Shown here: one piece after another, positions 52,645 through 63,235 of the stretch | Layout: each line of letters starts with the position of its first letter | How positions within the stretch are numbered: position 1 is the stretch's first letter | From: Vombatus ursinus | Taxonomy: Eukaryota; Chordata; Mammalia; Diprotodontia; Vombatidae | Assembly: GCF_900497805.2 (NCBI RefSeq) | Contig: NW_020954550.1 | Span: forward strand, 34,379,078 to 34,443,077 | Direction: 5' to 3' | Length of the DNA stretch: 64,000 bases | The notes under the pieces: generated by a model | Database searches by the model: none | Told to the model about the DNA's origin: nothing | The model's input: the letters and a program-made list of their open reading frames with translations, nothing else | Position numbers and translations under genes: made by a program

Positions 52645-52865
52645 CCAGGGAAGGTGTCAGCAAACCATTGGCCTGAAGGCCAAATTAGTCCTGTCTGTTT
52701 TTGTAACTGCGTGGGTTCCTAAGAATGGTTTTTAGAATTTAAGTACAAAGAACCTCTTAAATACACACACACACACACACACACACATACACACATACAT
52801 GCATGTGTATCTGTATGTATTTATGCCCATCTTAGCTTGAGGCTTTACAAAAACAGGCTGCTCAA
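52645..52865. mobile_element. hAT-type DNA transposon fragment with (CA)n
   Basis: 'aggtgtcagcaaaccattgg', 'cctgtctgtttttgtaactg', 'taagaatggtttttagaatt' resemble one end of a hAT element that is common in mammals (the 'gtcagcaaac' terminus). A (CA)n run (52763-52803) interrupts it and 'gaggctttacaaaaacaggc' may continue it. Family not named. Confidence 0.45.
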
Positions 52866-53325
52866 CCACATGTGAACAAGACTTTCATTTCCTGCTGAGC
52901 TGAACTGATCTATAGCCTCAGGCTGCTAGGGGTGAGAGAGTTGAGACTTCCATCTGCACTACAACAAGGAAACTTCCACCTCCTGCCCCCAGCAGCCTGA
53001 TCTCCAGCCTCTCATGATGTGGAGAGTGTCTGGTGGGAAGAGTAGAGACTTTCTTTTTCTTTGACTTCAGACCTTTTATATCCTGCTACACCTATCCCAT
53101 GAGGAAGAACAAAGTAGGTAGGAAGTGCTATTTGCATCTCCTTCTGTGTAGGTTTGATTGCCATCTGCTGAGACATCTCCTGACTAATCTCCTGCCTTCA
53201 GAGGGAAGAGGAAAAGTGCCTCTAATTAGGGGGAGGCCCATGTGTCTTCTATCGCATGCTGTGCTTGTCTCCCACCTCCTCTAGGAAAAGGAGCAGCTCC
53301 TTCCTCTCAATCATGAACAAAATGA
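52866..53325. other. Unassigned sequence
   Basis: More GC-rich than its surroundings. The 83-codon frame at 53033-53284 has no domain. Nothing recognised. Confidence 0.4.
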
Positions 53326-53796
53326 TCCTTATTTAGATACATCCCAGTGATTCTGAACCTCATTCCCCATTCTGCACAATCCCATTCTTATTTCCATTCC
53401 CCTCAACATTCTCTTCCCAAGCCCACTTCACTGTGTGCTCTGGAATGCCTGTTCTACAGACAACAAACTTTCTCTCATTCTAAAATATACCCTTCTTTCA
53501 CTCTTTCCATCTTCTAGGAATCACCAAGACCTCTCTGATAACATAGCCTACTTGGCCACCCTTTCCGGTACTGGCTGCATTTTCACTCATTCATTTCAGC
53601 CCACTGGTTAAGATGGGAGAGTTAGAATACTATTTGCTTCCCATTGCCACTTGCAGATTCATCCTTTATCTCTATTACTCAATAACCTCTCTTCTTTTGA
53701 GGTACATGTAATCCATACCCATTATCCAATCAAAATCCTTATATCTTGTCTGCTAATTTCCAGGCCACTCCCTGTCCTTCCTTGACAAGTTAAAGC

Positions 53797-54015
53797 AATA
53801 GAGAAGGAATAAGCATTTATATAGCACCTATTATGTGTCAGGCACTATATTAAGTACTTTGCAAATATTATTTCATTTGATATGACAACCATGCAATGTA
53901 GGTGCTATTATTATCCCTATTTTATAGTTGAGGAAACTGAAGCAAATGAAGGTTAAGTGAATCTCCTAGGGTCCCACAGCAAGGTGTATGATAGTCAGGT
54001 TCAGTACCTGACTCA
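53797..54015 (-). mobile_element. MIR/THER1-type CORE-SINE nested in L2
   Basis: 'taagcatttatatagcacct', 'attatgtgtcaggcactata', 'gttgaggaaactgaagcaaa', 'agtgaatctcctagggtccc'. The head is shortened. Confidence 0.8.
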
Positions 54016-55099
54016 CAATCTTCTCTCTTTCACAACTCCTGCTCACACTAGGAAATTTCAACATATATTTTGACTGTCCCTTAAAATCTTAACCACTCAG
54101 TCCCTCAACCTACTTACTTTTCTGCCCCACCATTAGCCACATACTAAGGTGGCATACCTTTAATTTTGCCACCATCCATAAATGTATCACTTCCATGTTC
54201 AAGAATTCCTAAATCTTCTTATCTAACTATAATCTATTGACTCTCCACTTCTCCCTTCCCTTATCAAACCCTTTATCTACACAGTGCCCTCTAATTCTCT
54301 CTGGTCATCAGCCTGCACTAGGTACTCTCTCCTCTTTTCTCCCTCTTGACCAGTTGAACTCTATACCATCCTCTTCTCCTGTGTCATTGGACTTTTGGCA
54401 GAAATAAGTATACTCTATCAAGCCTCAGCCTTGGATCACTCCCATCATCTGCTACTGATGAAGGTGATAAAAATTATGCAACCATTTCGACTAGGTGAAT
54501 TACAAATTTATAAACTACTTCAACTGGGCTCTCAGTGCTGTCAGGCATTCCCTGATTAACTCATTATTCCATTGTGTACAGTAACTCTTTCAAACCTTTT
54601 TAGACCCTCCACAAAACTCCTATGGCTTGCCCTTCCCTCATCTTCTCAGCTAACAATCTTGCCTTATATTTTACAGAAAAGATTGAGGCCATTTGCCATG
54701 AGCTCCTTCCCCCCTCTTTCTTAACTCACATTGACCATTTTAAATGCCTTTCACCACTAGCTCTTCCTTCACCCCTGTCTTAAAGAAAGAGGCACTCCTA
54801 CTCATTCCCAAGACAAACACCTCTACCTACATAAGTGATCTCATTTCATCCTACCTTCTCCACCAGATTGCTCACTTTTTCATTCCTACTTTATCACTTA
54901 TCTTCAATTTCTCCTTGTCTAAGGGCTCATTCTCTACTACCTATAAATATGGCTATATCTCCTCTATTGTCAAAAAATTCTAACTTGTTCCTTCCACCTC
55001 TGTGAACTATCATTCTATATTTCTTTTGCATTTTATGGCTAAACATTCTGAGAATGTCCTCTACAATAGTTGTCTCTACTTTCTCTCCTCTCACTATCA

Positions 55100-57490
55100 T
55101 TTTTTAATTTAAATTTTTTTTTAACTTTTAATATGTGTTTTTAAAACTTTGGGTTACAAATTTTCTCCCTTCCTCCCTCCCCACCCACCCTCATTGAAAA
55201 GGCAAGCATCTCAATACAGGTTATAAATATGTAGTCATACAAAACACTTCCATAGTAGTCATGTTGTGAAAAACTAAATATAATTCCCTTCATTCTATCC
55301 TAGCCCCCATTTATTCTATTCTCTCTTTTGACCCTGTCCCTCCTCAGAAGTGTTTGCTTTTGATTATCCCCTCCCCCGATCTGCCCTCTGCTCTATCAAT
55401 CCCCTGTTCTCTTGTCCCCTTCCCCCCTTATTTTCCTGTAGGGTAAGATAGATTTCCATACCCCATTGTGTATTTTATTCCCTCCTTAAGCCAAATCCTA
55501 TGAGAATAAGATTCACTCATTCCCTCTCACCTTCCCCCATTTCCTCACCACTGTAAAAGACTTTTCTTGTCTGTTTCATGTGAGATCATTTACCCCATTC
55601 TACTTCTCCTGTTCTCCTTCTCCCAGTATAATCCTCTCTCCCCCCTTAATTTTATTTTCCAGATATCATCCCTTCATCTTCAATTTACCTGTGCCCTCTA
55701 TCTATTTATCTATACATATATACATTTAATTTTTTCCCTCCCACTACCCTAATATTGACAAAGGACTCATGAGTTACAAATATCATCTTTCCCTGCAAGA
55801 ATGTAAACAGTTCAACCTTAATAATAAGTCTCTTATGATTTCTCTTTCCTGTATACCTCTTCCGTGTTTCACCTGAGTCTTGTATTTGAAAGTCAAAATT
55901 TATATTCAGCTCTGGTCTTTTCCTCAGGAATGCTTGAAAGTCCTCTATTTCATTGAATGAACATTTTTTACCTTGAAGGATTATACTCAGTTTTGCTGGG
56001 TCGGTGATTCCTGGTTGTAGTCCTATTTCCTTTGCCCTCTGGAATATCATACTCCATGCCCTCCGGTCCTTTAATGTAGAAGCTGCTAAATCTTGTGTTA
56101 TCCTGATTGTGTTTCCACAATACTTCAATTATTTCTTTCTGGCTGCCTGCAATATTTTCTCCTTGACCTGGAATTCTGGAATTTGGCTACAATATTCCTA
56201 GGAATTTTCCTCTGGGGATCTCTTTCAGGAGGTGATCAGTGGATTCTTTCAATTTCTATTTTGCCCTCTGGTTCTAAAATATCAGGGAAGTTTTCCTTGA
56301 TAATTTCTTGAAAGATGATGTCTAGGCTCTTTTTTTGATCATGGCTTTCAGATAGTCCAATAATTTTTAAGTTCTTTCTCCTGTATCTATTTTCTAAGTC
56401 AGTTGTTTTTGCAATGAGATATTTCACATTCTCTTCTATTTTTTCATTCTTTTGGATGTGTTACTGTGACTTGACTTCTCATATAATTGCTAGCTTCCAA
56501 TTGCTCCATTCTAATTTTTAAGAAAGTATTTTCTTCAGTAAACTTTTGTACTTCCTTTTCCATTTGGCCAATTTTGCTTATTAGGGCATTCTTTTCCTCA
56601 TTTGCTTTTTAGACCTTTTTTGACATTTGGGTTAGGCTATCTTTAAGATGTTATTTTCAGTATTTTGGGGGGGGTCTCTTTTATCATCACTCTCAGTTTT
56701 TTCCTCTACTTCTCTCACTTGCTTCTCAAAATCCTTTTTGAGCTCTTCTATGACCTGGGACCAATTCATATTTTTCTTGGAGGCTTTGGATGTAGGAACT
56801 TTGGCTTTGTTGTCTTCTTTTGGTTGTGTGTTTTGATCTTCTTTGTCACCAAAGTAAGATAATATAGTCTGACTCTTTTTGCACCTCTTGCTCATTATCC
56901 CAGCCAATTACTTAAGTTACAAACTCTTTGTTAAGGTAGGGGTCTGTTTCCAGTGTGGAGAATGTCCCAAGGTTCAGGGGTTTTGTGCAGCTGTTTTCAG
57001 AGATAATTCTAGGGAACCTGTAAATTTGCAGTTCTTCCAAGGTGCTATGATCAAGGGCAAGGTATTTACTCCTTTCCTGGCCTGTGCTCTGGTCTATGAG
57101 TGATCACAAGCACTCTTTTCTGTCTTGGAACTGTGAGGAGGATTTCCTCTCCACAGCCACTATAAGCTCCACCATGCCAGGGCTCCTTCTCACCCCAGGA
57201 CTGCCACCCAGAACTGTGACCCAGATCCAAGTACAGCAAAGCAAGAGAATCCTGCTCCAGCAGAGAGATCCCTGCAATCCCCTTCTGATCAGCCACTCAA
57301 TTTCCCCTCAGTCTGTGGGTTGGAAGCTCAGGAGGCAGCTGCCTTCCTGGGGCCATGCTCGGGAACTGGGACTGGGACCTAACCTCTCTCTCACCACAGA
57401 AACAGGCTTTTCGCACTGACCTTCTAAGTTGTCCTTGGCATTCATGGGTTGAAAAGTCTGGAAACTGCCACAACTACTTGTGATTCAGTC
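55100..57490 (-). mobile_element. HAL1-like element, 5'-truncated, minus strand
   Basis: It opens with a T/A-rich tail complement, then the reverse 3' region ('accctcattgaaaaggcaag', 'ttttcctgtagggtaagata'), ORF1 (about 56907 down to 55740) and 5' UTR ('cagttccaagac' complement) to about 57490. Like the 37.7-kb copy it has no ORF2. Its 3' end stops about 260 bases short of the end of that copy, at 'atatgtgtttttaaaacttt'. The 5' end lacks about 250 bases relative to the 37.7-kb copy. Confidence 0.85.
55740..56907 (-). pseudogene. HAL1/L1 ORF1p relic (RNA-binding protein)
   Basis: On the minus strand it starts MAGIMSKRCKKSQ at 56907, runs through a linker and the coiled coil (IEELKKDFEKQVREVEEK), then RRKNLKIIGLSESHD of the RRM-like domain (about 56360) and ILEPEGKIEIERIH. 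The C-terminal domain is in a separate frame (NTIRITQDLAASTLKDRRAW, then QPGITDPAKLSIIL; 56128 downward). Stops and shifts occur in the coiled coil and before the C-terminal domain. More intact at its C-terminus than the 38.5-kb copy. Confidence 0.85.
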
Positions 57491-57779
57491 CCCTGAGGAC
57501 CTCTCTGCAACCTTTGATACTGGTGATCATCCTTTTCATTTTAATACTAGTGATTTGGTCTTCTCCTTTTTTTAAAATAAAATTAACCAATAATTTATGT
57601 TTTTTTAAATTTTTTTCATAAAACCAACTCCTAGTTTTATTTATTAATTCAATGAGTTTTTACACTCAATTTTATTAATTTCTCCTTAAGTTTTAGGAAT
57701 TCCAATTTAGTGTTTAATTGGATATTTTTAATTTGTTCTTTTTCTAGTTTTTTTTAAATTGTATACCCATGTTCCTTCT

Positions 57780-58240
57780 CTTTTTTTTTGAGCTCAAAAC
57801 AATGGCATTTACTAAAATGGAATTTAAATATTCAATAGCTAACAAAATGTTACTCCCATAAACCTGGGGTATTATCTCCCACAAATATATACAACATCCA
57901 TGAGGAGAATAGGTACAAAAAAAAGAATAGGTACAGACATTGAGCACTATGGTAGTGAAGCATACTTCTAGGAAACATGTGACCAAGGCAAATCAAATCT
58001 CAGGTGCCACAGGTCCTCCATGTCTCTTTTCCTCTCATGAAATTCTCATGCAATTCTCAATTGCCTCTAATTCATCTATGAATCCATTGTTGTCTCTGTA
58101 TTCTACTACAAGGGGCCAGTCTCCTTGAAAATGCTTCCTCCATCCAATCACTATCTGTTGGTTTCCATGGCTGAACATAGAATATGTGTATCAGCTTGCT
58201 CAACTATATCTCAGATACTTTCAAATCCTTTACTTACGAT
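57780..58240 (-). pseudogene. Possible processed retrocopy, 3' end (unidentified gene)
   Basis: On the minus strand a segment ends in poly(A) (a nine-base T run on the plus strand at about 57781-57789). Upstream lies sequence with the texture of a 3' UTR, preceded by an open stretch (about 58175 down to 58040) reading WRKHFQGDWPLVVEYRDN and then DELEAIENCMRIS before a stop. I do not recognise the protein. No target-site duplication or good AATAAA signal is seen. It may instead be an unfamiliar part of an L1. Confidence 0.25.
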
Positions 58241-58320
58241 GTAAATTTCTTTTTTTCCCTTTTTTTTGTTCCCCTCTCCAACCCTAGAAATGGCTAGCAT
58301 TAGACACAAATAGGTATGTG

Positions 58321-58359
<39 letters not shown>

Positions 58360-58640
58360 ATGGAAAATTATGCTATATATACTTTTATTTATCAGTTCTC
58401 TGGATGTAGATAGTTTCTTTCTTCATATGTCTTTTATGGTTAATTTTAGTATTTACAATAGACAAAATAACTTACTCAAAGTCATTCTTAAAGAAATATT
58501 GCTGCTACTGTCTACAGTATTCTCTTGTTTCTGCTCATTTTACTCTTCGTTATTTTGTGCAGTCTTTTCATGTTTTTCTAAGATTAGTTTCATGTACAAT
58601 CATCTTTTTATTGTACTATGTTATGGAAATGCTTGTTTCA
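58240..58640 (-). mobile_element. Older L1 3' end fragment with (TG)n
   Basis: 'tctccaaccctagaaatggc', 'tagcattagacacaaatagg', 'tcagttctctggatgtagat', 'ttctgctcattttactcttc' match the reverse 3' UTR of an older marsupial L1 type. A (TG)n run (58316-58361) sits inside and causes the 110-codon frame at 58316-58648. Confidence 0.65.
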
Positions 58641-59477
58641 TTCTATAAATAAAAAAAAATTAAAAAGATTAGGTTGTGTAATCTCCAGTTAGTTTTAAAT
58701 ATGTTTCCTTGGTCCCTTATTAAATATAATTTTGTTGCACTGTGATCTGAAAAAGATATTTTTATTATTTCTGCTTTAAACTATAATATTTTTATGTTCT
58801 AATATGTGGTCAGTCTCTGAAAAGGTACTATGATCTATTGAGAAAAGGTGTATTTCTTTCTATTTCCATTAAGTTTTCTCCAGATATCTATCATATCTTA
58901 CCTAAATTCTATTCACTTGCTTGACTTCTTTCTTATTTATTTTTTGAAGATTTATCTAGTTCTGAGAGGGAAACATTAAAGTCCCACACTATTATAGTAC
59001 CATTATCTACCTCTACCTGTAAGTCATTTAACTTTTCTTTTAAAATTTTAGATGTTATAGAATTGGTACATATAGTTTCAGTATTGATATTGCTTCATTG
59101 TCTATGGTACTTTTTATCAAAATGTGATTACCCTGTTTATCTCTTTTAATTAAATTCATTTTGCCCATAACTTTGTCTGGCTAAATCCATCTTCTACAGG
59201 AAACCTTTCCCAACCCTTCTTAATTCCAGTGCCTCTATTAATTATTTCCTATTTATTCTTTATATAGCTTTTGTGTATGTAATTGTTTGCTTGTTGTCTC
59301 CCCCATTAGATTATGATCTCATTGAAAACAGGGGTTGTCTTGTGCCTTTTTTTGTATCCCCTGCACTTACCACAATGCCTAGCACATTTTGGGTACTGAA
59401 TAAATGCTTATTGACTGACTTGTCAGATTTGGCTGTGAGACAATAGTTTGCAGGCCTCTGTTCTAAGCCATAGATGG

Positions 59478-59524
59478 ATTGACATATCATATCATATCAT
59501 ATCACATCATGTCATATCATATCA
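59478..59524. repeat. (CATAT)n pentanucleotide microsatellite
   Basis: About nine imperfect 'atcat'/'catat' units. Confidence 0.95.
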
Positions 59525-59699
59525 ATGTATGTATATATGTGTGTGTGATTTACATATTATGTTTTGTTATGATATATTATAATGTTATACTGAAATTGTT
59601 GAAATGAAACATTTAAGAAGTTTTTTGTTTATAATTTTGAAAGATAAACTGATAATTTATTCTCTTATTTCCTAAAGATTTCAATAGAGATAAGACTTG

Positions 59700-59925
59700 T
59701 GACATCCTGGTGTTGGTAATTCCCTCTGGGGAATTTTCCCTATTGTTGCAGAATGGTAACTTAACTGCAACTTCTAAGAGAGCTGCCTAGATCACTGAGA
59801 CTTTAAATGATTTGCCTAGGGCCACAAGCAAATGTGTATCAGAAGCAGGACTTAAACTCGGGTCTTTTTGGCTTTCAGACTAGCACTCTACTCACTATGT
59901 CATATTGACTTCCTTTTGTATCTAG
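59700..59925 (-). mobile_element. MIR-related CORE-SINE (long-tail type)
   Basis: 'gttggtaattccctctgggg', 'taagagagctgcctagatca', 'gatttgcctagggccacaag', 'gacttaaactcgggtctttt', head 'ctactcactatgtcatattg'. Confidence 0.8.
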
Positions 59926-60960
59926 TATTCCTTATTATATACAATACTTTCTGTGGCATTCTCCAGGAATAGATGAAATAAAGAAATTCCTAATTAGGTC
60001 ATCTCTTACATCAACATTTTATTACACACTGGGTATTAATACAGAGTCAAACTTTATTGTTTTTAGTATGGTAAGTGTTAATTTAATTCAGTAAAGACTG
60101 TTAGTGGCCCCTTGTATTATTGGGATGGCTCCAAGTATTTCCCAGAGAGAAGCATTGTACAACTAACTGTTCACTATCCAACACTGAGATGACGCTTAAA
60201 AAGCTGGGTTAAACATTTAGATAATTAAATACCAATAAAAAATAAAGACTGCTTGAGGAGTGATTGTGTTGGAATTCTATAAGACTGTGTGTTATTTTCC
60301 TTTCTTTAATCTTTGCTCTGTTGATAATGCTAACTTTTAAAAAGAATTCTTGCTGTACCTTTAACAAGTGTCCCATTGTTCTAATTTTAGATAATTTTGA
60401 TTAGTCTAGCTAGAGATTACAAAACCTGTTCCCATTCTAGATTAAATCCACATATAATTTTCCCTTACAACATTCAGTTCCCTGAAGAGTCTGGCAATAA
60501 TTCAAGACACAATGTGTTATAAGCACTCTGACAACATCTCATTTTGACTTAAGATTTAATGCTATCAGTTATTCAAGTTTTCTGCTGACAGGGTTGACCA
60601 TACTCTCCTTCATACTCTCATCTCCCTTGGTTTCCTTGACCCAACAGTCTCACAGATAGACTTTGTACATATAGTATTTTGATTATGCTGTCTTGTAATA
60701 AAAAAATGGCTACCATGGTATATTGGCATTCAAGGACTTCTTACTATTCAGTATACTTATCCTCCTTTATCTCATAGTACTCCTCTGAAGGTACTCTGTA
60801 TTATAGCCAAACTGGAATCTTCTCTGAACTTTGTTCCTATAGATATCAGAGGGCGTAGCTGTAAAATATATGTGTACTCATATTTGGGTCGTTCCTATTA
60901 TTATAAAATGTATGACTATTCTACGTATGTGGAATGCTTCACATAAATACCAAATCTTAG
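59926..60960. other. Unassigned 1-kb stretch
   Basis: No gene or repeat recognised and no long open frame. AT-rich. Confidence 0.45.
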
Positions 60961-60964
60961 ATTT

Positions 60965-61150
60965 AGATAAAACTTCAAGGTGACAAAGTACTTATTTGAT
61001 TCTCAGAACAAGCCTATGAGATAGGTAGTTGATGTATAATTTTGCCTATTTTACAGAGAAAATGAGTCTTAGGGAGTTTAAGTTACCCAGATAATTAGAT
61101 GAGAGCCCGGATTCAGATTCACATATTTTGAGTCCAAAGCTGAGTTCTCT
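60965..61150 (-). mobile_element. MIR-type CORE-SINE
   Basis: 'gattctcagaacaagcctat', 'tttacagagaaaatgagtct', 'agagcccggattcagattca', 'gagtccaaagctgagttctc'. Confidence 0.75.
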
Positions 61151-62525
61151 CTTACTTTTTTCCCACAATGTACTTTGTTGTTTGTGCTTATATGGCTATA
61201 TAGTGAACACTTCAACATAGTGATCTTGATGCCCTGAATATAATCTGTATCCTATACCTCCAGAATTCAAAGAAGGATCTACTATATGTAAGAATCATGT
61301 AACTAAAAAACAATTACAAATAAGTTGTAGAACTTAATCTAATGAAGTAGAATTTTGCTCACAAATTTTACTTTGGTTTCCAAGGTTTGTCCTAATGTCT
61401 CATTCCCTTACAAGAAACATTTTTTGAAGCTGACAGAAATAGTTAATGAATTCAGCTGTTTGTTGCAATCCTTTCCTTAGAAAACTGAGCTGGTACCCAG
61501 GGGCAAGTAGGGAGTGATAAGTTGTATAACAGGTTATGAAATTCTTATGAAAGTATATTTGCTGAGTATTGATTGTTTTACAGTGATAAATAATTTAATT
61601 TTTTCCAGGAAATCAGCTGTGTATTTCATTGTCTATTGGTTAGCCTATAAATAAATGTTGAATGAGTCTTAGAAACATGCCTGTATTTACTCTTCTAATC
61701 TACTGGTTCAACTGAATTATTACTTGCATCAATTTTATGAAGAAAGAACATTGGTTGAGTGTACAGCCAGCCACAATAACATGCTTACATCCTTCCAAGT
61801 TATTCTTAAATCATCAGAAATTCAGTGTTTGTTTTTTTTATCAGTATGGATAGAGCTTCCACCAAAGAAGAATATAATCCCATCACACCTTAGTAAATAA
61901 TGTTTATGGATTGTGTCAAAAAAAAATCACCTGTTGACTAATGTTTTAGTGAGATGCTCCACATTTAGACAAAGTCCATTTCTGTGCCTTTCCATCTTGG
62001 TAGGACATGCCAGAGACTGAGTTCCACCGATACAACTTTGGTGAACCTAGAGTCACTTCCATTCCAAAATAAGGCACCAAAGTAGGTTTGTAATGTAACA
62101 AGGACCAAAGGTTTATTATATATTAGTGATCAAAAGGGATATTTACGAAAGTAGAGAAAATGGAAAATTTTCATGGCATAGCACTTTCAAATACATTGGA
62201 AACTCCAGATTCTGGAGACTCCTATATGTTTACCATATTTTGGTCAATTATCTGATTCTCTCTTCTTGTCTTTTGGTACTAAAGATTACAGTTAAGTCAT
62301 CCCCGATTTGTGAAAATAAAGTTGTAAAAGACTTCATTCAGGGAAGGGGACCCTAGATTATATTGAGTTTCAATCCATTATAAAGACAAGGAGAGATTCT
62401 CAAGTTACTCCCCCTGCTATCCTTTTCATTAATTCTCTTTTTCCTTCTTCCCCAAACTTCCCAGCAACTTAGTCCTATTCAATTCTATGTACATAACACA
62501 AAGAAAATGTAGATATATTGGCCAA
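61151..62525. other. Unassigned 1.4-kb stretch
   Basis: No gene recognised. A possible L2 tip lies at about 61645-61670 ('ataaataaatgttgaatgag'). The frame 62126-62356 has no domain. Confidence 0.4.
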
Positions 62526-62640
62526 AACAAACAAACAAACAAACATGACTCTATATATCTGTGTAGTTTTAGGAAAGTCACTTATCCTCTCTGAAGTTTT
62601 CCAATCTGCAAAAATTGCCCTCCATACCTGAAGTCACATT
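62526..62640 (+). mobile_element. SINE core fragment next to (AAAC)n
   Basis: An (AAAC)n run (62529-62545) precedes 'tgtagttttaggaaagtcac' and 'ttatcctctctgaagttttc', a MIR-type core. The head and tail are lost. Confidence 0.5.
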
Positions 62641-62717
62641 ACTACTACCTACTTATTAGCCCCCTTAATTAAGAGATCAAGGGATTATGAATGAGCAGAG
62701 TGGCAGAAAAGTGGCAT

Positions 62718-62760
62718 ACACATGCACACATGCTCAAATACACACACACATACACACACG
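62718..62760. repeat. (CA)n microsatellite
   Basis: Imperfect CA run with TACA interruptions. Confidence 0.85.
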
Positions 62761-63085
62761 AACAGAAAACAAGAGAAAATTTAAATATAGGAGAAAAAAT
62801 AATTTGTGGAGGAGGTATAGGCTTCAGGAAGAAATAAGTATAGGTTTTGTGAGATGAAAGAAATATAAGGTAAGGTTGAGAAAAGGAAGACAAATTATGG
62901 AAGAGCTATTTTAGAATCTTCTGTCTACATCTTCTTATTTTATTCCTTCTTTTCTAAATATTGGGACTCAATTTTTGAGTATTCTTCATATACTGAGAAA
63001 TAGATTGTCAGAAGAACAGAGGGAATAAAAAAGATTTAAAAAAATAGAACTAGCAGGAATCATACAACCCTGGAAGCACTTGCAA
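62761..63085. other. Unassigned sequence
   Basis: Purine-rich on the plus strand; nothing recognised. Confidence 0.4.
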
Positions 63086-63089
63086 TCCA

Positions 63090-63235
63090 ATTAAACAAAA
63101 CTCAGCAAACATTTATAAATGTCTGCAATGTACAGAGACCTGTAGTAAGTGGTGGAGAAAATGAAAGCTTTAGGTAAGACACAATCCCTATCCTCATGGA
63201 GCTAATAGTCTAGTAGAGCAAGAAGGCAATTGTAA
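63090..63235 (-). mobile_element. L2 LINE 3' end fragment
   Basis: 'cagcaaacatttataaatgt', 'cacaatccctatcctcatgg', 'agctaatagtctagtagagc'. Confidence 0.7.

Larger units (their letters stand above)
57545..59183 (-). mobile_element. L1 LINE ORF2 fragment, interrupted
   Basis: Plus-strand text at 57545-57775 ('aaaaccaactcctagtttta', 'ttaatttctccttaagtttt') and 58650-59183 ('gttgcactgtgatctgaaaa', 'atatgtggtcagtctctgaa', 'attaaagtcccacactatta') is the reverse complement of L1 ORF2, in the correct order for one element. About 870 bases of other DNA separate the parts. No 3' terminus is present. Confidence 0.7.
53330..59420 (+). mobile_element. Long L2 LINE dismembered by four insertions
   Basis: The endonuclease region is visible at 53470-53790 ('ccaccctttccggtactggc', 'cccattgccacttgcagatt'), continues at 54020-55099 ('ctaggaaatttcaacatata', 'aaagaggcactcctactcat'), shows a reverse-transcriptase scrap at 57491-57545 ('gacctctctgcaacctttga', cf. 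L-S-A-A-F-D-T) and ends at 59185-59420 ('caggaaacctttcccaaccc', 'gtactgaataaatgcttatt'). The gaps are filled by a MIR, a HAL1 and an L1. The middle of ORF2 is missing. It is the longest L2 copy here. Confidence 0.75.

Noticed and set aside
58316-58648. 110-codon plus-strand frame with a Cys-Val run
   Set aside because: Consists of a (TG)n repeat plus the antisense of an old L1 3' end.
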